This document shows, piece after piece, positions 34,220 to 43,116 of a DNA stretch of 51,988 nt (position 1 is its first letter; each line of letters starts with the position of its first letter). The notes under the pieces are model-generated. The model made no database searches and was not told where the DNA came from. It worked only from the letters and a program-made list of their open reading frames with translations. This stretch comes from Caldilineaceae bacterium bin34 (GTDB lineage: Bacteria > Chloroflexota > Anaerolineae > Caldilineales > Caldilineaceae). The DNA lies in NCBI GenBank assembly GCA_002238555.1, contig MPMO01000031.1:1-51988 (forward strand). Direction: 5' to 3'. Position numbers and translations under genes: made by a program.

Positions 34220-36057
34220 GCTGCGGTTGCAGGTTCCGCAGGCGGAACCCCGTTGGGTAAAACGACATCCGAAAACTGGCGGGTGTGCAGGTCGGCATAG
34301 AGGCCGCCCAGCACCATCAGTTCGTCGTGCGTGCCGCGCTCCACGATCCGCCCGTGGTCCATCACGAGCACCATGTCCGCATTGCGGATGGTGCTCAGGC
34401 GATGCGCGATCACAATGCTGGTCCGGTTGCGCAGCATGCGCTGCATTACGTTCTGGATGACGACCTCGGTGCGGGTATCCACACTGGCCGTGGCTTCGTC
34501 CAACACCAGGATCCGGGGATCCGCAACGAGGGCCCGGGCAAAGCTGAGCAGCTGCCGCTGCCCCTGCGACAGCGTACCGCCGCGCTCCCCAAGCTCGGTA
34601 CGATAGCCGTCCTCGAGTTCGAAGATGAAGGGCTCTGCCTCGACCAGTTGGGCCGCCTCCGCCACCTCGGCATCCGTGGCTTCGAGACGGCCGTAGCGAA
34701 TGTTCTCCTGCACCGTGTCGGAGAACATGAAGTTCTCCTGCAGGACCACCCCGATTTGCCGGCGCAGGCTGTCCTGGGTCACATCGCGCACATCGATGCC
34801 GTCGACGCGCACGGACCCGGACTGCACGTCGTAGAAGCGCGCCAGGAGATTGATTAGGGAGGTCTTGCCGGCACCGGTGGGGCCCACCACCGCGCAGGTC
34901 TGGCCGGCGCCCACCCGGAAACTCACGTCCCGGAGTACGGGCTCGTCCGGATCGTAGCCGAAGGTGACGCCGTCGAATTCCACTTCGCCCTCGACGGCCG
35001 GGAGCTCGACGGCATCGGGCGCGTCCTCCAGGTCCGGCTGCTGATCCAGCAGCTCGAACGTCCGTTCGGCCCCGGCCAGGGCCCCCTGCAGGACATTCCA
35101 CTGCTGGGAAATCTCCTGGAGGGGAAAGAAGAAGCGGCGGATGTACTCCAGGAAGGAAATCAAGACTCCCAACGTCACGCGACCGTCCAGCACCAGCCAG
35201 CCACCCAGGCCAATCACGGCCGCGGTGGTCAGGGCATTCAGGGACTCGATGGCCGGGGCAAAGGCCGCGGAAATACTGACGGCTCCGACGTTGGCCTCCA
35301 GATTGTCCCGGTTCAACCGGTCGAAGTGCCGCTGGTTGGCCTCGACCCGGTTGAAGGCCTGGGCCACCTTGACCCCCGCGATGCCCTCTTCCAATTCAGT
35401 GGAGACGGCACCCAGGGACTGTCGGCTTCTCCGGTAGGCAACCCGGGCCATGGCCGCCAGCCGCGTGGACACCAGCAGGATCAGGGGCACCGCACACAGC
35501 GAGATCAACGCCAGGCGCCAGTCGAGCACCGCCATGGCCCCCAATAGAAGCAGCATGCGCACCAACCCGCCGATCAACTGGGTCAGCCCCTGGCTCAGGA
35601 ACTGGTTCACCACGTCGACGTCGTTGACCAGCTTGCTCATCAGATCGCCGGCGTCGTTCTTGTCGAAGTAGGAGAGCGACAGACTCTGGATGCGGGCGAA
35701 GATGTCCGCCCTGAGTTTCGTCATCAGCTTGCCGGTCAACAGCCCCATCGTGTAGAACTGCCAGCGGAAACCCAGGTACTGCAGCCCGTAGTTCACCAGC
35801 AGAATGGCCAATGGCAGGTACAGGCCCTGGACCGTCGGCGCCTCAATCAGAATCCGGTTGTCGATGGTCCAGCCGATCATGAACGGACCGAAGGCAATGG
35901 CGCCGCTGGCCAGGGCCATGGTGGCCATGACGATCACCGAATTCAACCGGTAGCCAACCACGAGGCGCATGACGCGCCACGCGGTGTGCCGCAATGAACG
36001 GGAATCGGTCTCGTCGACCTGGGCAGCCAGCTCGAAGCTGCGGGTGGCACGGCTCAA
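34216..36057 (-). CDS. ABC exporter half-transporter, subunit with intact catalytic site
   Basis: A 613-residue type-IV (MsbA-like) half-transporter: six transmembrane helices, then a nucleotide-binding domain. Walker A GPTGAGKTS holds Lys398. The signature is LSQGQRQ, a slight departure from LSGGQ. Walker B ILVLDEATAS carries the catalytic Glu521, and IAHRLST carries the switch His552. It therefore supplies the competent Walker B/H-loop for a heterodimer with the neighbour at 36054-37928. The start is a TTG that overlaps the stop of that neighbour (TTGA), implying coupled synthesis of the two halves. The substrate is unknown; lipids and drugs are usual for this class. Confidence 0.94.
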   Translation of the reverse strand: MSRATRSFELAAQVDETDSRSLRHTAWRVMRLVVGYRLNSVIVMATMALASGAIAFGPFMIGWTIDNRILIEAPTVQGLYLPLAILLVNYGLQYLGFRWQFYTMGLLTGKLMTKLRADIFARIQSLSLSYFDKNDAGDLMSKLVNDVDVVNQFLSQGLTQLIGGLVRMLLLLGAMAVLDWRLALISLCAVPLILLVSTRLAAMARVAYRRSRQSLGAVSTELEEGIAGVKVAQAFNRVEANQRHFDRLNRDNLEANVGAVSISAAFAPAIESLNALTTAAVIGLGGWLVLDGRVTLGVLISFLEYIRRFFFPLQEISQQWNVLQGALAGAERTFELLDQQPDLEDAPDAVELPAVEGEVEFDGVTFGYDPDEPVLRDVSFRVGAGQTCAVVGPTGAGKTSLINLLARFYDVQSGSVRVDGIDVRDVTQDSLRRQIGVVLQENFMFSDTVQENIRYGRLEATDAEVAEAAQLVEAEPFIFELEDGYRTELGERGGTLSQGQRQLLSFARALVADPRILVLDEATASVDTRTEVVIQNVMQRMLRNRTSIVIAHRLSTIRNADMVLVMDHGRIVERGTHDELMVLGGLYADLHTRQFSDVVLPNGVPPAEPATAA

Positions 36058-37928
36058 GGTACGCGCTCCTCCAGGACCTTCGCCAGCGGAGACCGCTGTT
36101 TGGTCACCGCCGGCTCCAGGGCGACGTCCTTGTTGAACTGGGAGGCAATGATGTCCGCGTAGATTGAACTGTTCGCCACGAGCTCTGCGTGCGTACCCTG
36201 GTCGACAATCCGTCCTCCCTCCAGCACCAGCACCTGGTCGGCCTCGCGCACGGTGGAAATCCGCTGGGCAATCACAAAGGAGGTCCGATCCTGCATCAGA
36301 AGCCTGAGGGCCTCCAGAATGCGTTCCTCCGTTTCGGCATCGACCGCGCTGGTGCTGTCGTCCAGAATCAGGATCCGCGGATCCAGCAACAGGGCCCGGG
36401 CAATGGCCACGCGCTGGCGTTGGCCGCCGCTCAGGCCCACGCCGCGTTCACCCACGCGGGATGCATAGCCATCCGGCAGTTCCACGATGAAGTCGTGGGC
36501 GGCCGCGGCCCGGGCCGCCTGCTCGATTTCCGCCTGCGACGCCTCGGGCCGGCCGTAGGCAATGTTGCTGGCGATTGTGCCCGAAAAGAGGATCGCCTCC
36601 TGCAGGACAATCCCGATCTGCGACCGCAGCGACGCCAGGGTCACGGCGCGCACGTCCTCGCCGTCGATGGTGACCGATCCGGACGACACGTCGTAGAAGC
36701 GCGGGAGCAGGTTGATGATGGAGCTCTTGCCCGAACCCGTCTTGCCCATGATGGCAACGGTCTGGCCGGGCGACGCCAGAAAGCTCACACCCTTCAGCAC
36801 GTCCGTGGTCTGGCCGGCATACCGGAAGTACACATCGCGGAACTGCACGCGGCCGGCAACCGACCCCAGACCGCGTGCATCCGGGGCGTCCGTCAATTCG
36901 GACGGAGTGTCCAGGACCTCGAAAATGCGTTCGGCGCTCACCAGCGCCCTGACCATCATGCCTGACAGGAAGCCGATGGTCATCAAGGGCATGGTGAGGA
37001 AGATCAGATAGGTGATGAAGGCGGTCAGGTCGCCAATCGACAGCGCGTCCCGCATGACCAGGTCGCCGCCGAATCCCAGTATGAGGGTCAGCTGGATGTT
37101 GGACATCAGGAAGGTGGCGGGAAAGACCTTGGACACGCTGTTGATGAACTTCAGCAGGTTGAGCCGATAGTTTTCGTTCTCCACCGCGAAGCGATCGATT
37201 TCGAAGTCGGCGCGGGCAAAGGCCTTGACCACTCGAATCCCCGACAGGTTCTCCTGCAACCGGGCGTTCAGCTTGTCGAGCGTCGCCTGAATATTGCCGA
37301 AATAGGGGCGGATCACCCTGACAAAGACGACCAGCAGCAGAATGTTCAGGGGAAAGATAACCCCGGAAACGATGGCCAGCCGCCAGTTCATGTAAATGAG
37401 CACGGCGAACGTTCCCGCCAGCATCAGGCTGGAGGTAATCATGAGGAACAGCCCCTGCCCCATGAACTGGCGGACCAGCTCCACATCGTTGGTGGCGCGG
37501 GTCATCAACTGGCCGGTCTGCGCCCGGTCGTGATAGCTGAAACTGAGGTTGTGAACCTTGGTATAGATTTGGTTGCGCAGATCGAAGGCCACACTCTGGC
37601 TGGCCTTCTCGCCCAGGAAGTTCTGCAGGAAGTTGAACACCCCCCGTCCGACCGCCAGGCCGCTCAGGATAATGGTGCCGTCCCGAACCACCCGCCAGTC
37701 GAAGTCGGCGATGCCGGCAGCCCCGCCCTGCAGGGCGTCGGCCAGGTTGTCGACCACCCAGCGTATGACCTGGGGCGAACCCAGGACAGTGGCCGTCATG
37801 AGGACGAGACTGATCAGGGCTCCGGCAGCCTGACCGCGGTAGGGCCCCAGGGCGCGCAGCAGGCGCCACATGGTGCGCGGCGAGGCGCTGTGGCCACTGT
37901 CCTGTGGTTGGGTGCCGGAAGATTGCAT
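36054..37928 (-). CDS. ABC exporter half-transporter, subunit with degenerate catalytic residues
   Basis: A 624-residue MsbA-like half-transporter with six transmembrane helices and a nucleotide-binding domain. Walker A GKTGSGKSS holds Lys401 and the signature LSGGQRQR is canonical. Walker B, however, reads ILILDDSTSAVD with Asp524 where the catalytic Glu should be, and the switch His is Gln555 (VIAQRIST). This Glu-to-Asp and His-to-Gln pair is characteristic of the degenerate half of heterodimeric exporters such as TM287/288 and LmrCD. It is first in the coupled ABC-ABC-mazG series. ATG 37928 has no evident ribosome site; a TTG some 17 codons earlier is an alternative. Confidence 0.94.
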   Translation of the reverse strand: MQSSGTQPQDSGHSASPRTMWRLLRALGPYRGQAAGALISLVLMTATVLGSPQVIRWVVDNLADALQGGAAGIADFDWRVVRDGTIILSGLAVGRGVFNFLQNFLGEKASQSVAFDLRNQIYTKVHNLSFSYHDRAQTGQLMTRATNDVELVRQFMGQGLFLMITSSLMLAGTFAVLIYMNWRLAIVSGVIFPLNILLLVVFVRVIRPYFGNIQATLDKLNARLQENLSGIRVVKAFARADFEIDRFAVENENYRLNLLKFINSVSKVFPATFLMSNIQLTLILGFGGDLVMRDALSIGDLTAFITYLIFLTMPLMTIGFLSGMMVRALVSAERIFEVLDTPSELTDAPDARGLGSVAGRVQFRDVYFRYAGQTTDVLKGVSFLASPGQTVAIMGKTGSGKSSIINLLPRFYDVSSGSVTIDGEDVRAVTLASLRSQIGIVLQEAILFSGTIASNIAYGRPEASQAEIEQAARAAAAHDFIVELPDGYASRVGERGVGLSGGQRQRVAIARALLLDPRILILDDSTSAVDAETEERILEALRLLMQDRTSFVIAQRISTVREADQVLVLEGGRIVDQGTHAELVANSSIYADIIASQFNKDVALEPAVTKQRSPLAKVLEERVP

Positions 37929-38374
37929 AGGGAGTGGCTGCCCGGTACGTTCCTGCGCGCAGGCCGAAACCCGCAAAACGCAATACAAGCCGGAAGCGGG
38001 CCGAGATACTAGATATTGTAGCCAACGGCCGGCCACATTGTTGAGGAGACTGCAGCCGAGATCCCATCGGTTCAGTGTCCGAGGCATCCGTTCAAGCGAT
38101 GCGGTTGCCAAGGGACACCCGGGCAGCCAACACGGTGTCGATGCCATCCCAAATGTGCACGGGTGCATTGGACGGCAGCGAAGCTGCAGGCCGCATCCGG
38201 CGGCTGTCCTTGCACCGTAGTCTGTCGGCTCCTCCGCCGGACCGCGGCCATGCGGGAATCGGATACGATCTTCCTGCCGCGGCACCCCTGCCGGAACCAA
38301 CCGAAGCTGGCAACGCGCGGGTCGTTCCGGCCCCGCACCGACCGCAGGCTGGGATTCACATCAGGAGACCGAAC
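37929..38374. other. Divergent intergenic region between ABC exporter and GH32 genes
   Basis: This stretch of 446 bases holds a candidate promoter for the exporter (listed separately) in a small AT-rich patch at 38005-38045. On the plus strand, the AGGAG at 38363-38367 serves the GH32 gene. I see no gene. Confidence 0.5.
38015..38044 (-). promoter_or_regulatory. Candidate promoter of the ABC exporter-mazG operon
   Basis: On the minus strand, TCAACA (38044-38039) and TACAAT (38020-38015) are 18 bases apart. Matches to consensus are moderate (four and five of six). The position, about 87 bases before the first ABC gene, and the local AT content support it. Confidence 0.4.
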
Positions 38375-39796
38375 GTGAACCGACACGAACTTCTGCAACA
38401 GGCCGGGGATGCCTTGAAGCTGGCTGTCCCCCGCGCCCAAGCGGATCCCAGCCGGCCGGCCTTTCACTTCCGGGCGCCGGCCCAGCGCATGAACGACCCC
38501 AACGGACCCATCTTTCATCGGGGTTGGCATCACATCTTCTACCAGACCAATCCGCTGACGGACATCACCAAGCCGTTCGGCACGAACTTCTGGGGCCATG
38601 CCCGCAGCCGCGATCTGGTGAATTGGGAACACCTGCCCTTTGCCCTGATTCCCGACCACGCCTCGGGGGAGTTCGGCTGTTGGTCCGGAACCGTAGGGGT
38701 GAACGGCGAGGACAACCTGGTGCTCCTGTACACCAGCGTGCCCGACCGGCAGGATCGGGGCCGGATCCCGTTTCAGCAACGGGCCGCGATCGGTGATGCG
38801 GAGGATCGCTCCTTCCGGCCCTGCGACGGGAACCCAATCCTGGCACTGGACGATCGCCTGCGGTTGCCCGGCGGGCCGGTCATGGACCCGACCTGGCGCG
38901 ATCCCTACCTTTGGGTCCATCGGGGACGAACCTTCATGACCATCGGCATGGGCGGTGCGGAGGCGGGTTCGCCGTTGTTCGAGGCCGCGGACAGCAGCCT
39001 GACGCGTTGGACATTCAGGGGCTCCATGTGCCCGGTCAGCGCGGAGTGTCCCAACTTCTTCCCTCTGGGCGGCCACTGGGTCTATCTGTATTCGCCCTTT
39101 GATGCCGTCGAGTACCGGATTGGGGACTTCGATCCCGATACGCCTTCGTTCACCGAGCTGGACGGCGGCATCGTGGACCACGGCTGCCGGGACTGGAACG
39201 GCTTCTATGCCAGCAACGTGCACGCCGCCCCGGACGGTCGCCAAATCCTGCACGGTTGGGTCCGCGGCTTTGAGGAGGGCCACGGCTGGAACGGATGTTT
39301 GGCCCTGCCCCGCGAGTTGACCCTGGACGACAACCTGGTCCTGCGCCAGCAGCCCATACGGGAGCTTCGGACCCTGCGCGGACCGGAGCGGCAGGTTGCG
39401 GGCATGCTGTTGGACAACGCCAGCCAACCCCTTCCGGACGTGGCGGGCAGCCAACTGGAACTGCGGGTGCATATGGAGCGTCTGTCCGCCGAAGCCTGCG
39501 GTATTCGGTTGCGCGCGGATGCCAGCGGCAACGGCGGGGTTGCCATTGGCCTCTCCGACGCGGGCCTGGTCGTGGATGAACAGCCGCCCGTGCCGCTCGC
39601 CGACGAGAACGCCGAATTGCACATCTTCCTGGACAGATGCGTGGTGGAGGTGTTTGCCGATGGAGGACGCGTGGCCTTCACCCGCGTGATCCGACAGGAT
39701 CTGTGGGACACGGGAGTAGCTGCCTGGAGCCGGGGCGGCGTGGCCGTCCTGGACCGAATGTCGGGCTGGTCCATGGGCGCAGCCGACATTCGTTGA
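38375..39796 (+). CDS. Glycoside hydrolase family 32 (beta-fructofuranosidase/levanase type)
   Basis: Hydrolyses beta-fructosidic bonds in sucrose or fructo-oligosaccharides. All three GH32 catalytic signatures are present: RMNDPNG with nucleophile Asp41, WRDP with transition-state Asp176, and AECPN with acid/base Glu224. A five-bladed propeller is followed by the usual C-terminal beta-sandwich, whose HIFLDRCVVEVFADGG motif is typical. No signal peptide is seen, so it probably acts in the cytoplasm on imported sugars. The start is GTG 38375 with AGGAG seven bases upstream; the frame is open 100 codons further upstream without similarity. Length 473 is usual. No fructose kinase or sugar transporter is adjacent. 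Confidence 0.94.
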   Translation: MNRHELLQQAGDALKLAVPRAQADPSRPAFHFRAPAQRMNDPNGPIFHRGWHHIFYQTNPLTDITKPFGTNFWGHARSRDLVNWEHLPFALIPDHASGEFGCWSGTVGVNGEDNLVLLYTSVPDRQDRGRIPFQQRAAIGDAEDRSFRPCDGNPILALDDRLRLPGGPVMDPTWRDPYLWVHRGRTFMTIGMGGAEAGSPLFEAADSSLTRWTFRGSMCPVSAECPNFFPLGGHWVYLYSPFDAVEYRIGDFDPDTPSFTELDGGIVDHGCRDWNGFYASNVHAAPDGRQILHGWVRGFEEGHGWNGCLALPRELTLDDNLVLRQQPIRELRTLRGPERQVAGMLLDNASQPLPDVAGSQLELRVHMERLSAEACGIRLRADASGNGGVAIGLSDAGLVVDEQPPVPLADENAELHIFLDRCVVEVFADGGRVAFTRVIRQDLWDTGVAAWSRGGVAVLDRMSGWSMGAADIR

Positions 39797-40559
39797 CAGG
39801 CCAGTTGAAGGGATTCGGCAGCCCTTGCCGCCCCTTCCCACAGGCACAAGCGGTTGTTCCTTCAACCGGCGCCCTGCGGCCCCGGCGCGGGTACTTCGCT
39901 CTCGGTTGAGAGGGGCCGTGTTGCAAGCCCCCGCAACTCGAGTCCGGATGGATCAGCCCCCGCCGACAGCCTGGTTCTCTCCGTGAACAGGGCTTTCGCC
40001 TCTCTGCAGGATGATGCGAAGGGCGCCGGAAGGCAGGTGTGTGCCCTTGAGCGGGATGGCGATGCGTCGGCCGCGTCCGTACCGGACCTGCGCCGTGTAG
40101 AACCCCGCATCGGCCACAGTCTGGTTGGTTGCGTGTGACCGGCCGCCGCGCCAGGACTTGTGCATGAGGCGGTGCAGGAAGGGGTCTTCGGTCCCGCGGT
40201 TCCGCTTGTACGCACCGAACAACCGCTTGCGTTCGCCCCTGTATCCGCACCAAGTCGTTGGACAGGTTCGATTCCTGCCTGCGCGCCGTGCGGTCCGGCC
40301 CCTCCAGTTCACCAGCCAACGGCAACGCAACTCGACCTTCTACACCCAGGCTGCATCGGCGGAGCTGGATAGTCGCGGTGTGCCGTCCGGAGCCATGACC
40401 CGACCCAATCCAGGCACGATATCCCGGAATTCTTCGGATTCGGCTTCCTTGGGTTCGGGCCAACTCGGTTTCCACGACGATCCACCGGTATACTCCCTGA
40501 CTGCCGTGTTTTCAGAGCCACAAACCTCGACCCGACAGCAGGGGCCACAAAGAAATTTT
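39797..40559. other. Intergenic region with a probable transposase remnant
   Basis: A gap of 763 bases without an intact gene. It holds the minus-strand TnpB-like remnant listed separately, and an AT-rich stretch (AAAGAAATTTT) just before the AIM24 gene. A tRNA-like T-arm near 40262 has no matching acceptor or anticodon arm. Confidence 0.5.
39953..40270 (-). pseudogene. Remnant of a TnpB-type transposon protein
   Basis: On the minus strand about 100 codons read RKRLFGAYKRNRGTEDPFLH, then HKSWRGGRSHATNQTVADAG and IAIPLKGTHLPSGALRIILQ. This pattern recalls the wedge and pre-RuvC part of IS605/IS1341-type TnpB proteins, ending before the RuvC-I Asp. There is no proper start, no RuvC motifs and no zinc finger, and a stop follows soon. 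I infer a decayed transposon. The match is from memory of the family and could be wrong. Confidence 0.4.
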
Positions 40560-41237
40560 ATGAAATACGAAATCATCGGCACGACCATGCAGGCGGTCGA
40601 AATCACACTGGCAGCAGGCGAATCCGTGATCACGGAAGCCGGGGGCATGGCCTGGATTTCAGGCGAAGTGGACATGTCGACCAAGGCCGAGGGCGGCCTG
40701 TTCGGCGGCATCAAGCGCAAGCTGGCCGGCGAATCCTTCTTCCAGACCACCTATACCGCCCGGCAGGACAACTGCGTCATCAGTTTCAATCCCTACGCGC
40801 CGGGCAAGGTTCTGCCCCTGGAACTCACCGGGAACAACGAATACGTGCTGCAACGGGATGCCTTCATGGTATCGGAGACCACCGTGGAGCGGGACATCCA
40901 CTTCCAGCGGCGCCTGGGCGCCGGCTTCTTCGGGGGCGAAGGCTTCATCCTGCAGCGGGCCTACGGAACCGGCATCCTGTTCGTCGAGGTGCCGGGCGAG
41001 GTCGTTGTCAAGGAACTGGCCCCGAACGAGGAATTGAAGGTGGATCCGGGCCACATAGCCCTGTACGATTCGACCATCGAATTCGACGTGAAACGGAACG
41101 AGGGCGTGCGGAACATCGTATTCAGCGGCGAAGGCCTGTTCCTGGCCCACCTGCGGGGGCCGGGCCGCGTCTGGCTGCAGACCATGACGCTGCAAAACCT
41201 GGCCGCCAAAATATCGCAGCACTCGCCGTCCAGCTGA
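40560..41237 (+). CDS. TIGR00266/AIM24-family protein
   Basis: A 225-residue beta-rich protein of the AIM24 (TIGR00266) family. It has MKYEIIGTTMQAVEITLAAG, the hallmark VITEAGGMAWISGEVDMSTK, a Gly-rich turn GGLFGGIKRKLAGESFFQTT, and the second repeat LGAGFFGGEGFILQRAYGTG. The name derives from a yeast mitochondrial protein; the bacterial role is unknown, with membrane or stress functions suggested for distant relatives. No signal or membrane segment is present. The ATG at 40560 lies in an AT-rich patch without a clear Shine-Dalgarno sequence. It is followed by a hairpin and then the oligopeptidase gene in the same direction, 88 bases away. Confidence 0.93.
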   Translation: MKYEIIGTTMQAVEITLAAGESVITEAGGMAWISGEVDMSTKAEGGLFGGIKRKLAGESFFQTTYTARQDNCVISFNPYAPGKVLPLELTGNNEYVLQRDAFMVSETTVERDIHFQRRLGAGFFGGEGFILQRAYGTGILFVEVPGEVVVKELAPNEELKVDPGHIALYDSTIEFDVKRNEGVRNIVFSGEGLFLAHLRGPGRVWLQTMTLQNLAAKISQHSPSS

Positions 41238-41263
41238 TCCGATTCGACGAAACAGGAATTCCC

Positions 41264-41289
41264 GGTGTGCGGGCGCGACCCGCGACACC
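41264..41289 (+). terminator. Hairpin between AIM24 and oligopeptidase genes
   Basis: GGTGTGCGGG and CCCGCGACACC pair into a ten-base stem with one bulged G and a five-base loop (CGCGA). No T-run follows, so it could be a partial terminator or mRNA-processing hairpin. Confidence 0.35.
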
Positions 41290-41325
41290 AGCCTCAAACC
41301 CATTCAAGAAAGGAACCATGAACCG

Positions 41326-43116
41326 ATGGGAAACCGATACGAGCTCAGTGGCTGGCAGCTGACGGACCTGCTGCCGGACGCCGAGGATGCCACGGTACAG
41401 GCGCACCTGGCCGCACTGACCGCCGCCGTCGAACAGTTCGAGGGCCAACGCGCGGCCCTGGAAGCCTTTGACAAGGGCGAGCAGGATCTGGACCTCGTGC
41501 CCTTGATGCAGCAGCTCGAGGACATCTCGGAACGCATGTACGTCCTGGGAGCCTACGGCAGCCTGTGGTTCTCGGCGGACACGCAGTCCGAAGAGGCCCT
41601 GCGTTACGAGGGCTACATGCAGCAGGAACTCACCAACCTGCAGAACCGGGTCATTTTCTTCGATCTCTGGTGGAAAAGCCTCGGCGACGAGCAGGCCGCC
41701 GCCCTTCTGCCGGACCCGGAACGGTACCCCGACTACGTCTACTCCCTGCAGAGCGACCGCCGCTTCTGTCCCTTTACGCTGGACGAGCAGTCCGAGCAGA
41801 TCATCAACACCAAGGATGCGAACGGCATGAGTTCGCTGATCACGGTGTTCTCGATGCTGACCAACCGCCTGGAGTTCACCCTGGAGGTGGACGGCGAAAC
41901 CCAAACCCTGACCCGCGAAGAGCTGATGCAGCACGCCTATTCGTCGGACACGGCACTGCGCGAGGCGGTCTACCGGGAACTGTTCCGGGTCTACGAGCGG
42001 GAAAACGGCATCCTGGGACAAATCTATGCCGCCCGGGTCAGGGACTGGCATTCCGAGAACCTGGGCCTGCGGAACTACAGTTCGCCCATCGCCGTCAAGA
42101 ACCTGGGCAACAACGTGCCGGACGCCGCGGTCGAGGCGCTGTTGCAGGTGTGCCAGGACAACGCCGGCCTGTTCCAGGAGTACTTCCGACTGAAGGCCAA
42201 GTGGCTGGGCCTGGAAAAGCTGCGGCGCTTCGACATCTACGCGCCCCTGGGCGGCTCGGACAAGCAGATCGACTACGGCGATGCCGTGGACATGGTACTG
42301 GAAACCGTCGAGGCCTTCGACAGCGGCGTGGCTGCCAAGGCGGAACGGGTCTTCCGCGACGGCCACATCGACAGCGAAATCCGCAAGGGCAAGCGCTCGG
42401 GGGCCTTCTGTGCCACCGTCCTGCCCTCGCAAACGCCGTGGATCCTGATGAACTACACGGGCCGCGTGCGCGACGTGGCCACCCTGGCCCACGAACTCGG
42501 ACACGCCATCCACAGCCTGCAGGCGGAGGACCATTCGCTCCTAACCCAGCATGCCCCCCTGCCCCTGGCCGAAACCGCCTCGGTCTTCACCGAGATGCTG
42601 TTGACCGACCGGCTCATGCGGGAGGAGACCGATCCCCTGGTCCGGCGCGAATTGCTGGCCACCGCCGTGGACGACATGTACGCCACGGTCATGCGCCAGG
42701 CCTATTTCGTGGTGTTCGAGAAGGCGGCCCACGAAGCGGTGCTGCAGAACAAGTCCACCGGGGACCTGAGCGAGATCTACCGGAGCCAGCTGGCACAGCA
42801 GTTCGGGGACGCCGTGGACGTGGACGACATCTTCGCCCACGAATGGCTGATGATTCCCCACATCTACCACACGCCGTTCTACTGCTACGCCTACAGCTTC
42901 GGCCAGCTGCTGGTCCTGGCCCTGTACCGCAGGTACCAGCAGGAAGGCGAGGCGTTCAAGTCCGGCTACCTGCGGCTGCTGGCGTACGGCGGCTCCAAGG
43001 ATCCGGACGCCATCCTGCAGGAGATGGGCATCGACATGTCCGACCCGGCCTTCTGGCAGGGCGGTTTCGACGTGTGCCGGGACATGATCGACCAGCTCAA
43101 GGAGCTGGACATCTGA
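41326..43116 (+). CDS. pepF: M3-family oligoendopeptidase (PepF type)
   Basis: A cytoplasmic zinc metallopeptidase that degrades oligopeptides. The 596 residues match PepF-type M3B enzymes. The zinc site is LAHELGHAIH, and the third ligand Glu is in LAETASVFTEML. The C-terminal half contains HIYHTPFYCYAYSFGQLLVLAL, which lines the cleft. The ATG at 41326 is 11 bases from AGGA. A second ATG at 41318 is closer to it but opens only a 14-codon out-of-frame reading frame overlapping the start, which may reduce or couple initiation. The gene ends exactly next to the convergent RNase III gene with no spacer. Confidence 0.95.
   Translation: MGNRYELSGWQLTDLLPDAEDATVQAHLAALTAAVEQFEGQRAALEAFDKGEQDLDLVPLMQQLEDISERMYVLGAYGSLWFSADTQSEEALRYEGYMQQELTNLQNRVIFFDLWWKSLGDEQAAALLPDPERYPDYVYSLQSDRRFCPFTLDEQSEQIINTKDANGMSSLITVFSMLTNRLEFTLEVDGETQTLTREELMQHAYSSDTALREAVYRELFRVYERENGILGQIYAARVRDWHSENLGLRNYSSPIAVKNLGNNVPDAAVEALLQVCQDNAGLFQEYFRLKAKWLGLEKLRRFDIYAPLGGSDKQIDYGDAVDMVLETVEAFDSGVAAKAERVFRDGHIDSEIRKGKRSGAFCATVLPSQTPWILMNYTGRVRDVATLAHELGHAIHSLQAEDHSLLTQHAPLPLAETASVFTEMLLTDRLMREETDPLVRRELLATAVDDMYATVMRQAYFVVFEKAAHEAVLQNKSTGDLSEIYRSQLAQQFGDAVDVDDIFAHEWLMIPHIYHTPFYCYAYSFGQLLVLALYRRYQQEGEAFKSGYLRLLAYGGSKDPDAILQEMGIDMSDPAFWQGGFDVCRDMIDQLKELDI

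Noticed and set aside
40258..40285. GGTTCGATTCCTGCC, which resembles a tRNA T-arm
   Set aside because: The T-stem has a mismatch at its base, and no acceptor partner, D-arm or anticodon arm is present at the right distances.
41318..41362. A 14-codon frame overlapping the oligopeptidase start
   Set aside because: It is too short to support as a gene, and the spacing from AGGA is only three bases. It is mentioned in the pepF entry as a possible influence on initiation.
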